A stretch of 64,000 nt of DNA from Lachnospira sp. UBA3790. GTDB taxonomy: Bacteria; Bacillota; Clostridia; Lachnospirales; Lachnospiraceae. How positions within the stretch are numbered: position 1 is the stretch's first letter; each line of letters starts with the position of its first letter. Below are positions 8,491 to 15,871 of this stretch, piece after piece. The position numbers and the translations under genes are program-made. The stretch covers positions 273,268 through 337,267 of the forward strand of contig DFEY01000003.1 of assembly GCA_002369135.1 (NCBI GenBank), given 5' to 3'. The notes beneath the pieces were generated by a model, which saw only the letters and a program-made list of their open reading frames with translations, was not told where the DNA came from and did not search any database.

Positions 8491-8538
8491 CTTTGAATTA
8501 ACTGTAACAGGCTAACCGTATACCGGTAGCTCTTTACA
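8461..8538 (-). ncRNA. Putative antisense (antitoxin) RNA
   Basis: The minus-strand promoter at 8572-8544 predicts a start near 8538. The transcript would run leftward through the right inverted-repeat arm and end at the T-run at 8461-8467, about 78 nt. It is complementary to the toxin stop codon, terminator hairpin and any mRNA 3' extension, and its 5' part repeats the sequence of the toxin mRNA leader. Convergent RNAs meeting at a bidirectional terminator recall the Fst/par and TxpA/RatA types. Expression and function are inferred. Confidence 0.55.
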
Positions 8539-8543
8539 CTGTT

Positions 8544-8572
8544 AATATAAAACAATTATTATTATAAATCAA
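8544..8572 (-). promoter_or_regulatory. Minus-strand promoter of the antisense RNA
   Basis: Read on the minus strand: TTGATT (8572-8567), 17-bp spacer, TATATT (8549-8544). It points away from the secreted-protein gene at 8610 and toward the toxin gene. The surrounding AT-richness lowers confidence somewhat. Confidence 0.55.
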
Positions 8573-8609
8573 GATATATGTTAAAATAATATCTAGTGGA
8601 GGTTTATAA

Positions 8610-9875
8610 ATGAGAGGATTTAAAAGATATTCAATAATAGTAATCATTTTAGCTATAGCAACTATGATTTCATTCGTTTTTTTTAGCTCCAATAATGCTG
8701 AAGCAAAGAAGGTATATTCTGGAAGAGTTAATACTAAAGTAACATTACACTCGGCTACTTTGAAGTGGGGTGTACCTAAAAAAGCGAAGAAAAAGATTGA
8801 TTACTATGTGATCTATAAGAAGAAAGTGACCAAAGCTTATAAGAAAACTATTAAGAAAAATAGAGATAGTATTAAACTTCCATCTGACAGTAAGTATAAG
8901 AAGGTTAAAAAAGTATCAAAGCATGTTAGAACTTATACAAATAATAAACTAAAGAAAAACCAGTGTTATTCTTATTTTGTTAAAGGCTTCAAAAAGAAAA
9001 AAGCTAAGGATCAATTGGTTTATCAAAGCAAAAAAAGAAACGCAGTAACAGGTGTGGTTCCTGCATATGTTGAAGAGGCGTTTGATGATGAATTGGGTTT
9101 TACAGAGAAGTGGGCAATGCTCGAATATAATTGTAACCCAATCAAGAATACTAGAGGAGCTAAAATATATAGAGTAGACCTTCTATATAAAGTTAAAGGT
9201 GGAAAATATAAAAAAGTAGATTCGCTCAATAAAAAACAATTATTGGCCTATACATTTTTGGATAAAAAGATGAAGGCGGGCAAAACTTACTATTTTAAAG
9301 CAAGGTCATATGCTAGGATTGGTGGAAAAAGATTAACAAAAATGTCTGCTCCACTCGTTCATAAGATGGTAAATGATAATGCAAAGATTAAAGTCGAATC
9401 AACAACCAAACCAAGTGTAACAGATAATGCGATTTTGAAGATAACTAGCGCAAGTAAATACAATGGTGATATATGTTTTTCCGAAAAATATAACTACGTT
9501 ACGAGTCAAATGTATAATGCTGAGAGTAAAGATGGAGAAACGAAAGTTGATGTTTTGTTTGATATTTCTATGTACAGTTATGATAATAAAAACTGGTTTA
9601 ATTTGACAAATAAAGTAATTAAATTAAAACCACAAAAGGACATTTACCTAAAAGTTGAATTTTATAATCGAGGATATTCAAGAAATAGTCAACAAAAGTT
9701 AGAAAAAGCAAAAATAAATTATATGGGATCTGATGCCAAGCAATCAACTTTTTGGTTTGATGAAATACATCCTTCTGTGTACTGTGGCAATTCTAAATAT
9801 GCAGATTGGGTTGATATGAAATGGGATTTAGTTGAACAAAAGAATTATTGTTATCAAGATTTCGAAGGGGTATAA
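8610..9875 (+). CDS. Secreted Lys-rich protein of unknown function
   Basis: 421 residues. A signal peptide is clear: positively charged start (MRGFKRY), hydrophobic core of about 20 residues, and an AEA-type cleavage site before KKVYSG at about residue 33. The mature part is very rich in Lys and Tyr and contains repeated beta-rich segments of fibronectin-III-like pattern (TLKW...DYYVIYKK, and YFKARSYARIGGKR with GKTYYF). No LPXTG or other wall anchor is visible, so it is probably released or loosely wall-bound. The ribosome binding site GTGGAGG precedes ATG 8610. It is visibly more AT-rich than its neighbours and sits in the accessory stretch beside the toxin module. Function not recognised. 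Confidence 0.75.
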   Translation: MRGFKRYSIIVIILAIATMISFVFFSSNNAEAKKVYSGRVNTKVTLHSATLKWGVPKKAKKKIDYYVIYKKKVTKAYKKTIKKNRDSIKLPSDSKYKKVKKVSKHVRTYTNNKLKKNQCYSYFVKGFKKKKAKDQLVYQSKKRNAVTGVVPAYVEEAFDDELGFTEKWAMLEYNCNPIKNTRGAKIYRVDLLYKVKGGKYKKVDSLNKKQLLAYTFLDKKMKAGKTYYFKARSYARIGGKRLTKMSAPLVHKMVNDNAKIKVESTTKPSVTDNAILKITSASKYNGDICFSEKYNYVTSQMYNAESKDGETKVDVLFDISMYSYDNKNWFNLTNKVIKLKPQKDIYLKVEFYNRGYSRNSQQKLEKAKINYMGSDAKQSTFWFDEIHPSVYCGNSKYADWVDMKWDLVEQKNYCYQDFEGV

Positions 9876-9876
9876 A

Positions 9877-10356
9877 ATGGATTTACTAGATATTTTAAAA
9901 AAGAGAAAAAGTATTAGAAAGTATACAGACGAGCAAATACCAGAAGAGTATATTGAAAAGATTTTAGAAGCAGGAAAGCTTGCGCCATCAGGCAGAAATA
10001 AAAAGCCAGTAAAACTAATACCTGTACGCGACAAAGAAACCCTAGAATACCTATCAAACACAAGAAGTCACGGATCACAGATACTAGCTGGTGCAAATGC
10101 AGCAATAATAGTAACAGGTGATAGTGAGTTATCAGACACTTGGATAGAAGATTGCTCAATTGCAATGATGATTATGCAACTTAGTGCCACAGAACTTGGC
10201 ATTGGAAATTGCTGGGTTCAAGTGAGAGGTAGATATCTAGATGAAACTGGTGAACTGACAGCAGACTTGATCAAGTCTAAACTTAATATAGAAGATAAAT
10301 ATTCAGTTGAATGTATGTTATCACTTGGAATGCCAGCAGAGAATTGGCGTGAATAA
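9877..10356 (+). CDS. Nitroreductase family protein
   Basis: 159 residues. The N-terminus DLLDILKKRKSIRKYTDEQIP and the following EAGKLAPSGRNKKP are the FMN-binding signature of the nitroreductase/NADH-dependent flavin oxidoreductase family; LGIGNCWVQVRGR is the usual C-terminal half motif. It is short for the family (usually 170-220), so it belongs with the compact clostridial members. Physiological substrate unknown. I use ATG 9877, which follows AAGGGG at 9865-9870; an upstream TTG at 9832 would overlap the previous gene by 44 bp. The preceding gene ends only 1 bp upstream, so the two may be co-transcribed. Confidence 0.88.
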   Translation: MDLLDILKKRKSIRKYTDEQIPEEYIEKILEAGKLAPSGRNKKPVKLIPVRDKETLEYLSNTRSHGSQILAGANAAIIVTGDSELSDTWIEDCSIAMMIMQLSATELGIGNCWVQVRGRYLDETGELTADLIKSKLNIEDKYSVECMLSLGMPAENWRE

Positions 10357-10363
10357 AAAATAG

Positions 10364-10391
10364 TTGCAAATTAATTAATAATTGTTATAAT
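10364..10391 (+). promoter_or_regulatory. Promoter of tRNA-Glu
   Basis: TTGCAA (10364-10369) and TATAAT (10386-10391) with a 16-bp spacer lie 14 bp upstream of the mature tRNA. Confidence 0.8.
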
Positions 10392-10404
10392 AAGTCTTGG
10401 TCTT

Positions 10405-10476
10405 GGCTCGTTGGTCAAGTGGTTAAGACGCCGCCCTCTCAAGGCGGAATCAGGGGTTCAATTCCCCTACGAGCTG
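10405..10476 (+). tRNA. tRNA-Glu (anticodon CTC)
   Basis: A 72-nt cloverleaf: acceptor GGCTCGT with ACGAGCT (one G-U), D-arm GGTCAAGTGGTTAAGAC, anticodon stem CCGCC/GGCGG around the loop CTCTCAA (anticodon CTC), T-arm GGGG-TTCAATT-CCCC, discriminator G. The CCA end is not encoded. CTC reads GAG codons, and the body matches Firmicute tRNA-Glu. Confidence 0.96.
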
Positions 10477-10477
10477 T

Positions 10478-10503
10478 AAAACACTCCGAAAGGAGTGTTT
10501 TTT
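10478..10503 (+). terminator. Terminator of tRNA-Glu
   Basis: AAAACACTCC pairs with GGAGTGTTTT around a GAAA tetraloop, and the T-run extends to 10503. Confidence 0.9.
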
Positions 10504-10544
10504 GTTTGAATGAAAAGACAATAAATGATAAAGTATAAATAGTT

Positions 10545-11360
10545 ATGGAGTGGATTAGAAACAAAACAGTTTTAATAACGGGAGCATCGTCTGGAATAGG
10601 TAGGGCTTTAACAGAGAAGCTTGTTAGATACTACGGTTGTCGTGTGATTGGAATCGGACAGTCCGAGGAAAAGCTACATTATGTAAAAACTAACCTTACC
10701 TATATGACAGACTTTTTTGAGTACAGAGCCTTTGACGTTAGCCAGGAAGAAAACTGGGATGTTTTGGCGATGGAGCTAAAAGAAGAGGGTAGAAAGATTG
10801 ATATCCTTATTAATAATGTAGGAACACTCCCTATGCTACAGCGAATCACTAACTACAAAGAAGATGTAATTCGCGAAACTTTTGATGTAAATTATTATTC
10901 ATATAGATACGCAGTAAATGCACTTCTCCCTATTTTAAGGGAGTCTAACATGCCAGGTATTGTAAATATAGTGAGTGCGGACGCGCTAGTTCCTTTGTTG
11001 GGGACTTCTGCACATTCAGAGAGCCAGGCAGCGCTTTTGTCTTATTCAAAGAGCTTAGTGGCTGAACTTGGACGTGAAATGTATGTTGGATATATGATTC
11101 CGGGATTTGTGGATACCGAGTATTTTAGAAATCAGTATAAAACTATAGATAAAAGACTTCAAAAAAGATTAAAACTCACACCAGAAAAGGCAGCAGAAAA
11201 GATTACTAGAAAGATCTTGAAGCAAAAAGTAAGAGGTTTAATAGGAAGAGATGCCAAAATAATGGATAAATTCGCAAGACTCTTCCCAGCTTTAAGTGTT
11301 AAATGGTACGAGATTAAGGTTAAACACTCTAAGGCTAAACTGTTTGAGAATGTCAAATAA
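10545..11360 (+). CDS. Short-chain dehydrogenase/reductase family protein with altered catalytic motif
   Basis: 271 residues with a clear Rossmann fold: nucleotide-binding TGASSGIG at residues 12-19, structural NNVG motif at 90-93, and PGFVDT at 186-191. Ser144 (NIVSADA) matches the catalytic serine. The usual YxxxK reads HSESQ: His157 replaces Tyr and Gln161 replaces Lys. This suggests altered chemistry or loss of dehydrogenase activity while cofactor binding persists. The C-terminal 50 residues are Lys-rich. No convincing Shine-Dalgarno precedes ATG 10545; a TATAAA box at 10534-10539 would place transcription almost at the ATG, so leaderless expression is possible. Function unknown. Confidence 0.85.
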   Translation: MEWIRNKTVLITGASSGIGRALTEKLVRYYGCRVIGIGQSEEKLHYVKTNLTYMTDFFEYRAFDVSQEENWDVLAMELKEEGRKIDILINNVGTLPMLQRITNYKEDVIRETFDVNYYSYRYAVNALLPILRESNMPGIVNIVSADALVPLLGTSAHSESQAALLSYSKSLVAELGREMYVGYMIPGFVDTEYFRNQYKTIDKRLQKRLKLTPEKAAEKITRKILKQKVRGLIGRDAKIMDKFARLFPALSVKWYEIKVKHSKAKLFENVK

Positions 11361-11363
11361 ACC

Positions 11364-11392
11364 TTGACATTACGCATTTATACTTATATAAT
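11364..11392 (+). promoter_or_regulatory. Promoter of the rimP-nusA-infB operon
   Basis: A perfect TTGACA (11364-11369) and a perfect TATAAT (11387-11392) are separated by 17 bp. This is the closest match to consensus in the window, fitting a highly expressed translation operon. Confidence 0.92.
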
Positions 11393-11423
11393 GCCTATTG
11401 TGAACAGAATACTAGATGAAACG

Positions 11424-11451
11424 AAAAGCAGTCCGAAAGGGCCGCTTTTTT
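11424..11451 (+). terminator. Terminator-like hairpin in the rimP leader (possible attenuator)
   Basis: AAAAGCaGTCC pairs with GGGCcGCTTTT around GAAA, with one mismatch and a G-U, and is followed by T to 11451. It lies between the promoter at 11364 and the rimP ribosome binding site (AGGAGG, 11461-11466), so transcription must pass it to reach the operon. It cannot be a terminator of the SDR gene alone because the promoter lies in between. Confidence 0.65.
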
Positions 11452-11470
11452 CTATGAATTAGGAGGACAA

Positions 11471-11938
11471 ATGTCTAAACGTAAAGATGTAGAGGCAAAG
11501 ACCGAAGAATTAGTTATGCCCCTTATAGACGAAAAAGGCTTTGAGTTCGTGGACACAGAGTTCGTCAAAGAAGGAAATAGCTACTATTTAAGGGTGTTTG
11601 TGGACAAACCAGGTGGTATTACGATTGATGATTTAGAGTCAGTTTCGAGACCACTTAGCGACAAACTTGATGAAAAGGACTTTATCGACGAACAGTATAT
11701 CTTAGAAGTCAGTTCGCCGGGACTTGGCAGGCCGATGAAAAAGGATAGGGACTTCGATAGAAACCTAGAAAAAGTTTGTGAAATCCATTTATACAAGGCT
11801 ATAGATGGCGAGAAAGAGATAGTAGGACTTTTAAAGTCTTATGATAAAGAAACTATTACCATTGAAATAGAAGAAGGTAATGAAATAAAAATAGACAGAG
11901 CAGATGTTTCTCTGGCTAGAGAATATATTGAGTTTTAG
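11471..11938 (+). CDS. rimP: Ribosome maturation factor RimP
   Basis: RimP assists assembly of the 30S subunit. The 155-residue length and two-domain plan fit the family: an N-terminal alpha/beta domain with the typical VDKPGGITIDDLESVSRPLSDKLDE segment and LEVSSPGLGRPMK, then a C-terminal Sm-like barrel ending in DVSLAREYIEF. The ribosome binding site TAGGAGG precedes ATG 11471. It is the first gene of the operon and is followed after 15 bp by nusA, the standard arrangement. Confidence 0.96.
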   Translation: MSKRKDVEAKTEELVMPLIDEKGFEFVDTEFVKEGNSYYLRVFVDKPGGITIDDLESVSRPLSDKLDEKDFIDEQYILEVSSPGLGRPMKKDRDFDRNLEKVCEIHLYKAIDGEKEIVGLLKSYDKETITIEIEEGNEIKIDRADVSLAREYIEF

Positions 11939-11953
11939 GAGGATATTAGAAAA

Positions 11954-13216
11954 ATGGCAAGTGAATTTATGAAAATTATTGAGGCATTATCAAAGGAAAA
12001 GGGCATTGATAAGGATGTTCTATTTGACGTGATCGAGACTAACTTACAAGTTGCTTACAAGAACAACTTTAAGAAAGAGGAAAACTCACACGTAGTTATC
12101 GACAGAGAGACTGGTGAGTATCACGTTTATTCAGTGAAGGAAGTAGTTGAGGAGAGCATGGACGACATCTCAGAGATTAATCTGGAAGATGCTAAGCTAA
12201 TCAATCCTGATGCAAAGTTAGGCGATACAGTAGAAGTAGAGGTTGACTCTAAGGACTTCGGACGTATTGCTATTTCAAGTGCAAAGAACGGTATCCTTCA
12301 GAAGCTTAAAGAAGAAGAGAGAAAGAGTGTATATGATAAATACATCGAAAAGAAAGGTCAGCTTATCACTGGTATTGTTCAGAGAATCAATGGAAGAACA
12401 ATCAATATCAGCTTAGATAACGCAGACACTATTCTTACAGACAAAGAGCAGGCTCCAGGTGAGCACTTCAGACCACACGATAGAATCAAACTATATGTGG
12501 TTGATGTTAAGAATGAAAAGCGTGGTCCTAGAATTATCGTTTCTAGAACTCATGCAGAACTAGTTAGAAAGTTATTCGAACTTGAAGTTTCAGAAATAGC
12601 AGACGGCACAGTTGAGATTAAGGGCGTGGCTCGTGAAGCTGGTTCACGTTCAAAGATTTCAGTTTACTCACACAACGAAGATGTGGATGCAGTAGGTGCA
12701 TGTGTAGGTGTTAACGGAGAAAGAGTTAACGCTGTTGTTGACGAACTTCAAAACGAAAAGATTGATATCGTTACATGGTCAAACAACCCAGCTATCTTAA
12801 TTGAAAATGCGCTTAGCCCATCAAAGGTTATTGACGTTTTAGCTGATCCAGAAAACAAGGAAGCTACAGTAATTGTTCCTGATTCACAGCTTTCCCTTGC
12901 AATCGGTAAAGAAGGTCAGAACGCTCGTCTTGCTGCTAAGCTTACTGATTATAAGATTGACATTAAGAGTGAGGCTCAGGCTAAGGAAGAAGGAATCCAA
13001 TATGTATTTGACGAGGAAGACTTCTACGATGATGAGTACTATGATGGCGAGTATGATGACGAGTACGATGATGAGTACGATATGGAATACGAGGACGAGT
13101 ACGACGAAGAAGAAGAGTACGACGGCGAGTATGACGATGAAGTAGAAGAGGCTGATGAGAAGGCTGACGATAAAAAGGCTGATGAGAAGGACGAAGACGC
13201 AAAAGAGGAGGAATAA
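11954..13216 (+). CDS. nusA: Transcription termination/antitermination factor NusA with acidic tail
   Basis: NusA binds RNA polymerase and nascent RNA, controlling pausing, termination and antitermination. Order: N-terminal polymerase-binding domain (about 1-130), S1 domain (about 135-200, GQLITGIVQRINGRTINISL), then two KH domains (about 205-345) with GACVGVNGERVNAVV and LAIGKEGQNARLAAKLT. From about residue 350 a repetitive tail of Asp, Glu and Tyr units (DDEYDDEYD type) continues to residue 420; this is not the structured acidic repeats of E. coli NusA but a low-complexity polyanion. Ribosome binding site TAGGAGGAT before ATG 11954. infB follows after only 3 bp; the usual ylxR and ylxQ genes are absent. 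Confidence 0.96.
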   Translation: MASEFMKIIEALSKEKGIDKDVLFDVIETNLQVAYKNNFKKEENSHVVIDRETGEYHVYSVKEVVEESMDDISEINLEDAKLINPDAKLGDTVEVEVDSKDFGRIAISSAKNGILQKLKEEERKSVYDKYIEKKGQLITGIVQRINGRTINISLDNADTILTDKEQAPGEHFRPHDRIKLYVVDVKNEKRGPRIIVSRTHAELVRKLFELEVSEIADGTVEIKGVAREAGSRSKISVYSHNEDVDAVGACVGVNGERVNAVVDELQNEKIDIVTWSNNPAILIENALSPSKVIDVLADPENKEATVIVPDSQLSLAIGKEGQNARLAAKLTDYKIDIKSEAQAKEEGIQYVFDEEDFYDDEYYDGEYDDEYDDEYDMEYEDEYDEEEEYDGEYDDEVEEADEKADDKKADEKDEDAKEEE

Positions 13217-13219
13217 ACT

Positions 13220-15823
13220 ATGGCAAAAATGAGAGTTCATGAAGTTGCCAAAGAATTGGACGTTAAGAGCAAAGATGTAGTTGAGTTCCTCGCAGGTGAG
13301 GGCGTCGAAGTCAAAGCTCAAAGTTCAATTGAAGATGACAACATAGAAAAAGTTAGAAAGCACTTTGGCGGAACCAAAAAGAAGGCTGAGCCAAAGGAAG
13401 AAAAAACTCAAGAAAAGGCTGAAGAAAAAACTGAAGAGAAGACTGAAGAATCTTCAGAGGAAGAAAAAGAAGAAAAGAAACCACGTGTGATTATCACTAG
13501 TCGTGGTGTGTTAAAGACAGGCGAAGGTTCAAAGGACGGAAAGAAAAAGCGTAAACATAGAAGTTCAGGTGAGCACAAGCATCACGGTGAGCACAAAAAG
13601 CGCAAGAAGAAATCAAGTTCTTCTGAATCTGAAGGAACAACAAAGAAGAGAAGAAAGAAAAAATCTACTGACGAGACTGCAGCAAAGGCTAAAGAGACTG
13701 AGAAGAAGACAGAAGAGAAGGCTGCTGAAGCTCCAGAGGAGAAGAAGGAAGAAAAACCTGCTAAGCCAAAGAAAAAGGGCAGAAAGATTACTGGACCGGT
13801 TTCTGATGGAAAGAAGGGTGGCGTTGTAAGAAAAGCATCTGACGATGGTGATAAGCCAAGCAGAGGTAGAAAGCACCGTCCTGAAAAGATGGAGGTTCGT
13901 AAAGACGACGCTCCAGCCAAAGGCAAAGGCAGAAAGAAAAATAACAAGAGAAGAGATAACAGAAACGCAGATAGAAGATTCGAGGATGGCCCAAGTGGCA
14001 GAAAGGCACGCGACTTCTCAAAACAGAAGCTTACAAAGCCTAAGAAGAAAGAAGAGAAGCGTGAAGAGATTAAAGTGATTGAAGTGCCAGATGTTATCAC
14101 TATTGGCGAGCTAGCTGAGAGAATGAAGATGACTGCATCAGATGTCATCAAGAAATTATTCTTAGAGGGCAAGATGGTGACAGTAAACACTGAACTTTCA
14201 TTCGAAGATGCCGAAGAGATTGCTATCGGTTATGACATCATCTGCGAAAAAGAAGAAAAAGTAGACATCATAGAAGAACTTCTAAAAGAAGACGAAGAAG
14301 ACGAGAAGGATATGGAAAAACGTCCTCCTGTTGTCTGTGTTATGGGTCACGTTGACCACGGTAAAACATCACTTCTTGATGCTATTAGAGAGACAAACGT
14401 GATAGAAGGCGAAGCTGGTGGTATCACACAGCACATCGGTGCTTCTGTAGTTGAAATCAACGGAAGAAAGATTACATTCCTTGATACTCCAGGACACGAG
14501 GCGTTTACTTCTATGCGTATGCGTGGTGCGCAGTCTACAGATATCGCTATTTTGGTAGTAGCAGCTGATGACGGTGTTATGCCTCAGACTATTGAGGCTA
14601 TCAACCATGCTAGAGCTGCTGGAATTGAAATCATTGTTGCAATCAACAAGATTGATAAACCAGGTGCAGATATAAACAGAGTTATGCAGGGTCTATCTGA
14701 ACACGAACTCCTTTCAACCGAGTGGGGTGGTAATGTTGAGATGGTTCCAGTATCAGCTAAGTCAAAACAGGGTATTGACGATCTGCTAGAGATGGTACTT
14801 CTTCAGGCTGACGTGCTTGAACTTAAGGCTAACCCTAACCGTGAGGCTAGAGGTATCATAGTGGAGGCTAAGCTAGATAAAGGTAAGGGACCTGTTGCTA
14901 CAGCTCTTATCCAGAAGGGTACACTTAAGATTGGTGACCACGTGGCTGCTGGTGCCACACACGGTAAAGTGCGTGCAATGGCAGATTATCGAGGAAAGGC
15001 AATCGAAAAAGCTGGCCCATCTACACCAGTTGAGATTCTTGGTCTTAACGGTGTGCCAAATGCTGGTGAAGTATTTGTTTCTACAAAGACTTCGGCTGAG
15101 GCAAAGGACTTTGCGGCTACATTCGTAGAGGACAGCAAGCAGAAGATGCTTGAAAAGAATAAATTTAGAATTACACTTGAGGATCTTAACTCACAGATTG
15201 AAGCTGGTGAACTTAAAGAACTTAACCTTATTGTTAAGGCTGACGTTCAAGGTTCAGTGGAAGCTGTTAAGCAGAGTTTGACTAAACTTTCAAATGAGGA
15301 AGTTGAAGTTAAGGTTATTCACGACGGCGCTGGTAACATTTCAGAGTCAGATGTTATCCTTGCTTCTGCGTCAAACGCAGTTATTATCGGTTTCAATGTT
15401 AAGGCTGATTCATTAGCAGAAGAGACTGCTCGTAATGAGAAAGTTGATATCAGACTATACGATGTAATCTATAACGCTATTGACGATATTGAGAGAGCTA
15501 TGAAGGGACTTCTTGCTCCAGTATTCGAAGAGAGTGTTATTGGACACGCAGAGATTCGTCAGATATTCAAGGCTTCAGGTGTTGGTAATATCGCTGGTTC
15601 ATACGTGGAAGACGGTTGGATCGAGAGAGGATGTAAAGTACGTATCACTCGTGAAGGCGAGCAGATCTTCGAAGGTGACTTGGCTTCACTAAAACGTTTC
15701 AAGGACGATGCTAAGGAAGTGAAAGCAGGCTTCGAGTGTGGTCTTGTATTCGAAGACTTTGACGATGTACAAGAAGGCGATATGGTAGAAGCATATGTAA
15801 TGCACGAGGTTGCTAGACAATAA
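13220..15823 (+). CDS. infB: Translation initiation factor IF-2
   Basis: IF-2 is the GTPase that places fMet-tRNA on the 30S subunit and promotes subunit joining. 867 residues: a first IF2_N-type motif (MRVHEVAKELDVKSKDVVEFL), a Lys/Glu-rich unstructured linker (about 52-290), a second IF2_N motif (TIGELAERMKMTASDVIKKLF), then the G domain with GHVDHGKTSLLD near residue 375, DTPGHEAF, NKIDKPGA and SAKS-type motifs, and domains II-IV to the end (LKRFKDDAKEVKAGFECGL). The length is normal for Firmicutes with a long linker. It starts directly behind nusA, so translation is likely coupled. Confidence 0.97.
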   Translation: MAKMRVHEVAKELDVKSKDVVEFLAGEGVEVKAQSSIEDDNIEKVRKHFGGTKKKAEPKEEKTQEKAEEKTEEKTEESSEEEKEEKKPRVIITSRGVLKTGEGSKDGKKKRKHRSSGEHKHHGEHKKRKKKSSSSESEGTTKKRRKKKSTDETAAKAKETEKKTEEKAAEAPEEKKEEKPAKPKKKGRKITGPVSDGKKGGVVRKASDDGDKPSRGRKHRPEKMEVRKDDAPAKGKGRKKNNKRRDNRNADRRFEDGPSGRKARDFSKQKLTKPKKKEEKREEIKVIEVPDVITIGELAERMKMTASDVIKKLFLEGKMVTVNTELSFEDAEEIAIGYDIICEKEEKVDIIEELLKEDEEDEKDMEKRPPVVCVMGHVDHGKTSLLDAIRETNVIEGEAGGITQHIGASVVEINGRKITFLDTPGHEAFTSMRMRGAQSTDIAILVVAADDGVMPQTIEAINHARAAGIEIIVAINKIDKPGADINRVMQGLSEHELLSTEWGGNVEMVPVSAKSKQGIDDLLEMVLLQADVLELKANPNREARGIIVEAKLDKGKGPVATALIQKGTLKIGDHVAAGATHGKVRAMADYRGKAIEKAGPSTPVEILGLNGVPNAGEVFVSTKTSAEAKDFAATFVEDSKQKMLEKNKFRITLEDLNSQIEAGELKELNLIVKADVQGSVEAVKQSLTKLSNEEVEVKVIHDGAGNISESDVILASASNAVIIGFNVKADSLAEETARNEKVDIRLYDVIYNAIDDIERAMKGLLAPVFEESVIGHAEIRQIFKASGVGNIAGSYVEDGWIERGCKVRITREGEQIFEGDLASLKRFKDDAKEVKAGFECGLVFEDFDDVQEGDMVEAYVMHEVARQ

Positions 15824-15829
15824 ACTTTG

Positions 15830-15847
15830 GCGAGCCAAGCGGCTCGC
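15830..15847 (+). other. Intercistronic hairpin between infB and rbfA
   Basis: GCGAGCC and GGCTCGC form a perfect 7-bp stem around AAGC. No T-run follows, so it is not a terminator; a processing or 3'-stabilising role is possible. Confidence 0.5.
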
Positions 15848-15871
15848 TAATAGTTTTATGAGGAAATAATT

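Larger units (their letters stand above)
8313..8532. repeat. Imperfect inverted repeats flanking the toxin/antisense module
   Basis: The left arm 8313-8344 begins GAGCTACC and ends GGTTAGCCTG; the right arm 8508-8532 begins CAGGCTAACC and ends GGTAGCTC. The outer 7-8 bp and the inner CAGGCTAACCG/CGGTTAGCCTG block match essentially perfectly; the left arm carries a 7-nt extra segment in the middle and there is one C/T difference. In a read-through mRNA the arms would join the 5' and 3' ends. In the two convergent RNAs they give nearly the same 5' leader sequence. Confidence 0.8.

Noticed and set aside
10405..10503. tRNA as an integration site for a mobile element
   Set aside because: No integrase, no duplicated tRNA 3' end and no phage-like genes nearby.
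13021..13145. DNA repeat array in nusA
   Set aside because: The repetition comes from the Asp/Glu/Tyr codons of the acidic tail; it is part of the gene, not a separate element.
13569..14190. Overlapping frames in the infB linker region on both strands
   Set aside because: They follow from the Lys/Glu-rich, purine-rich linker; none has independent start signals.
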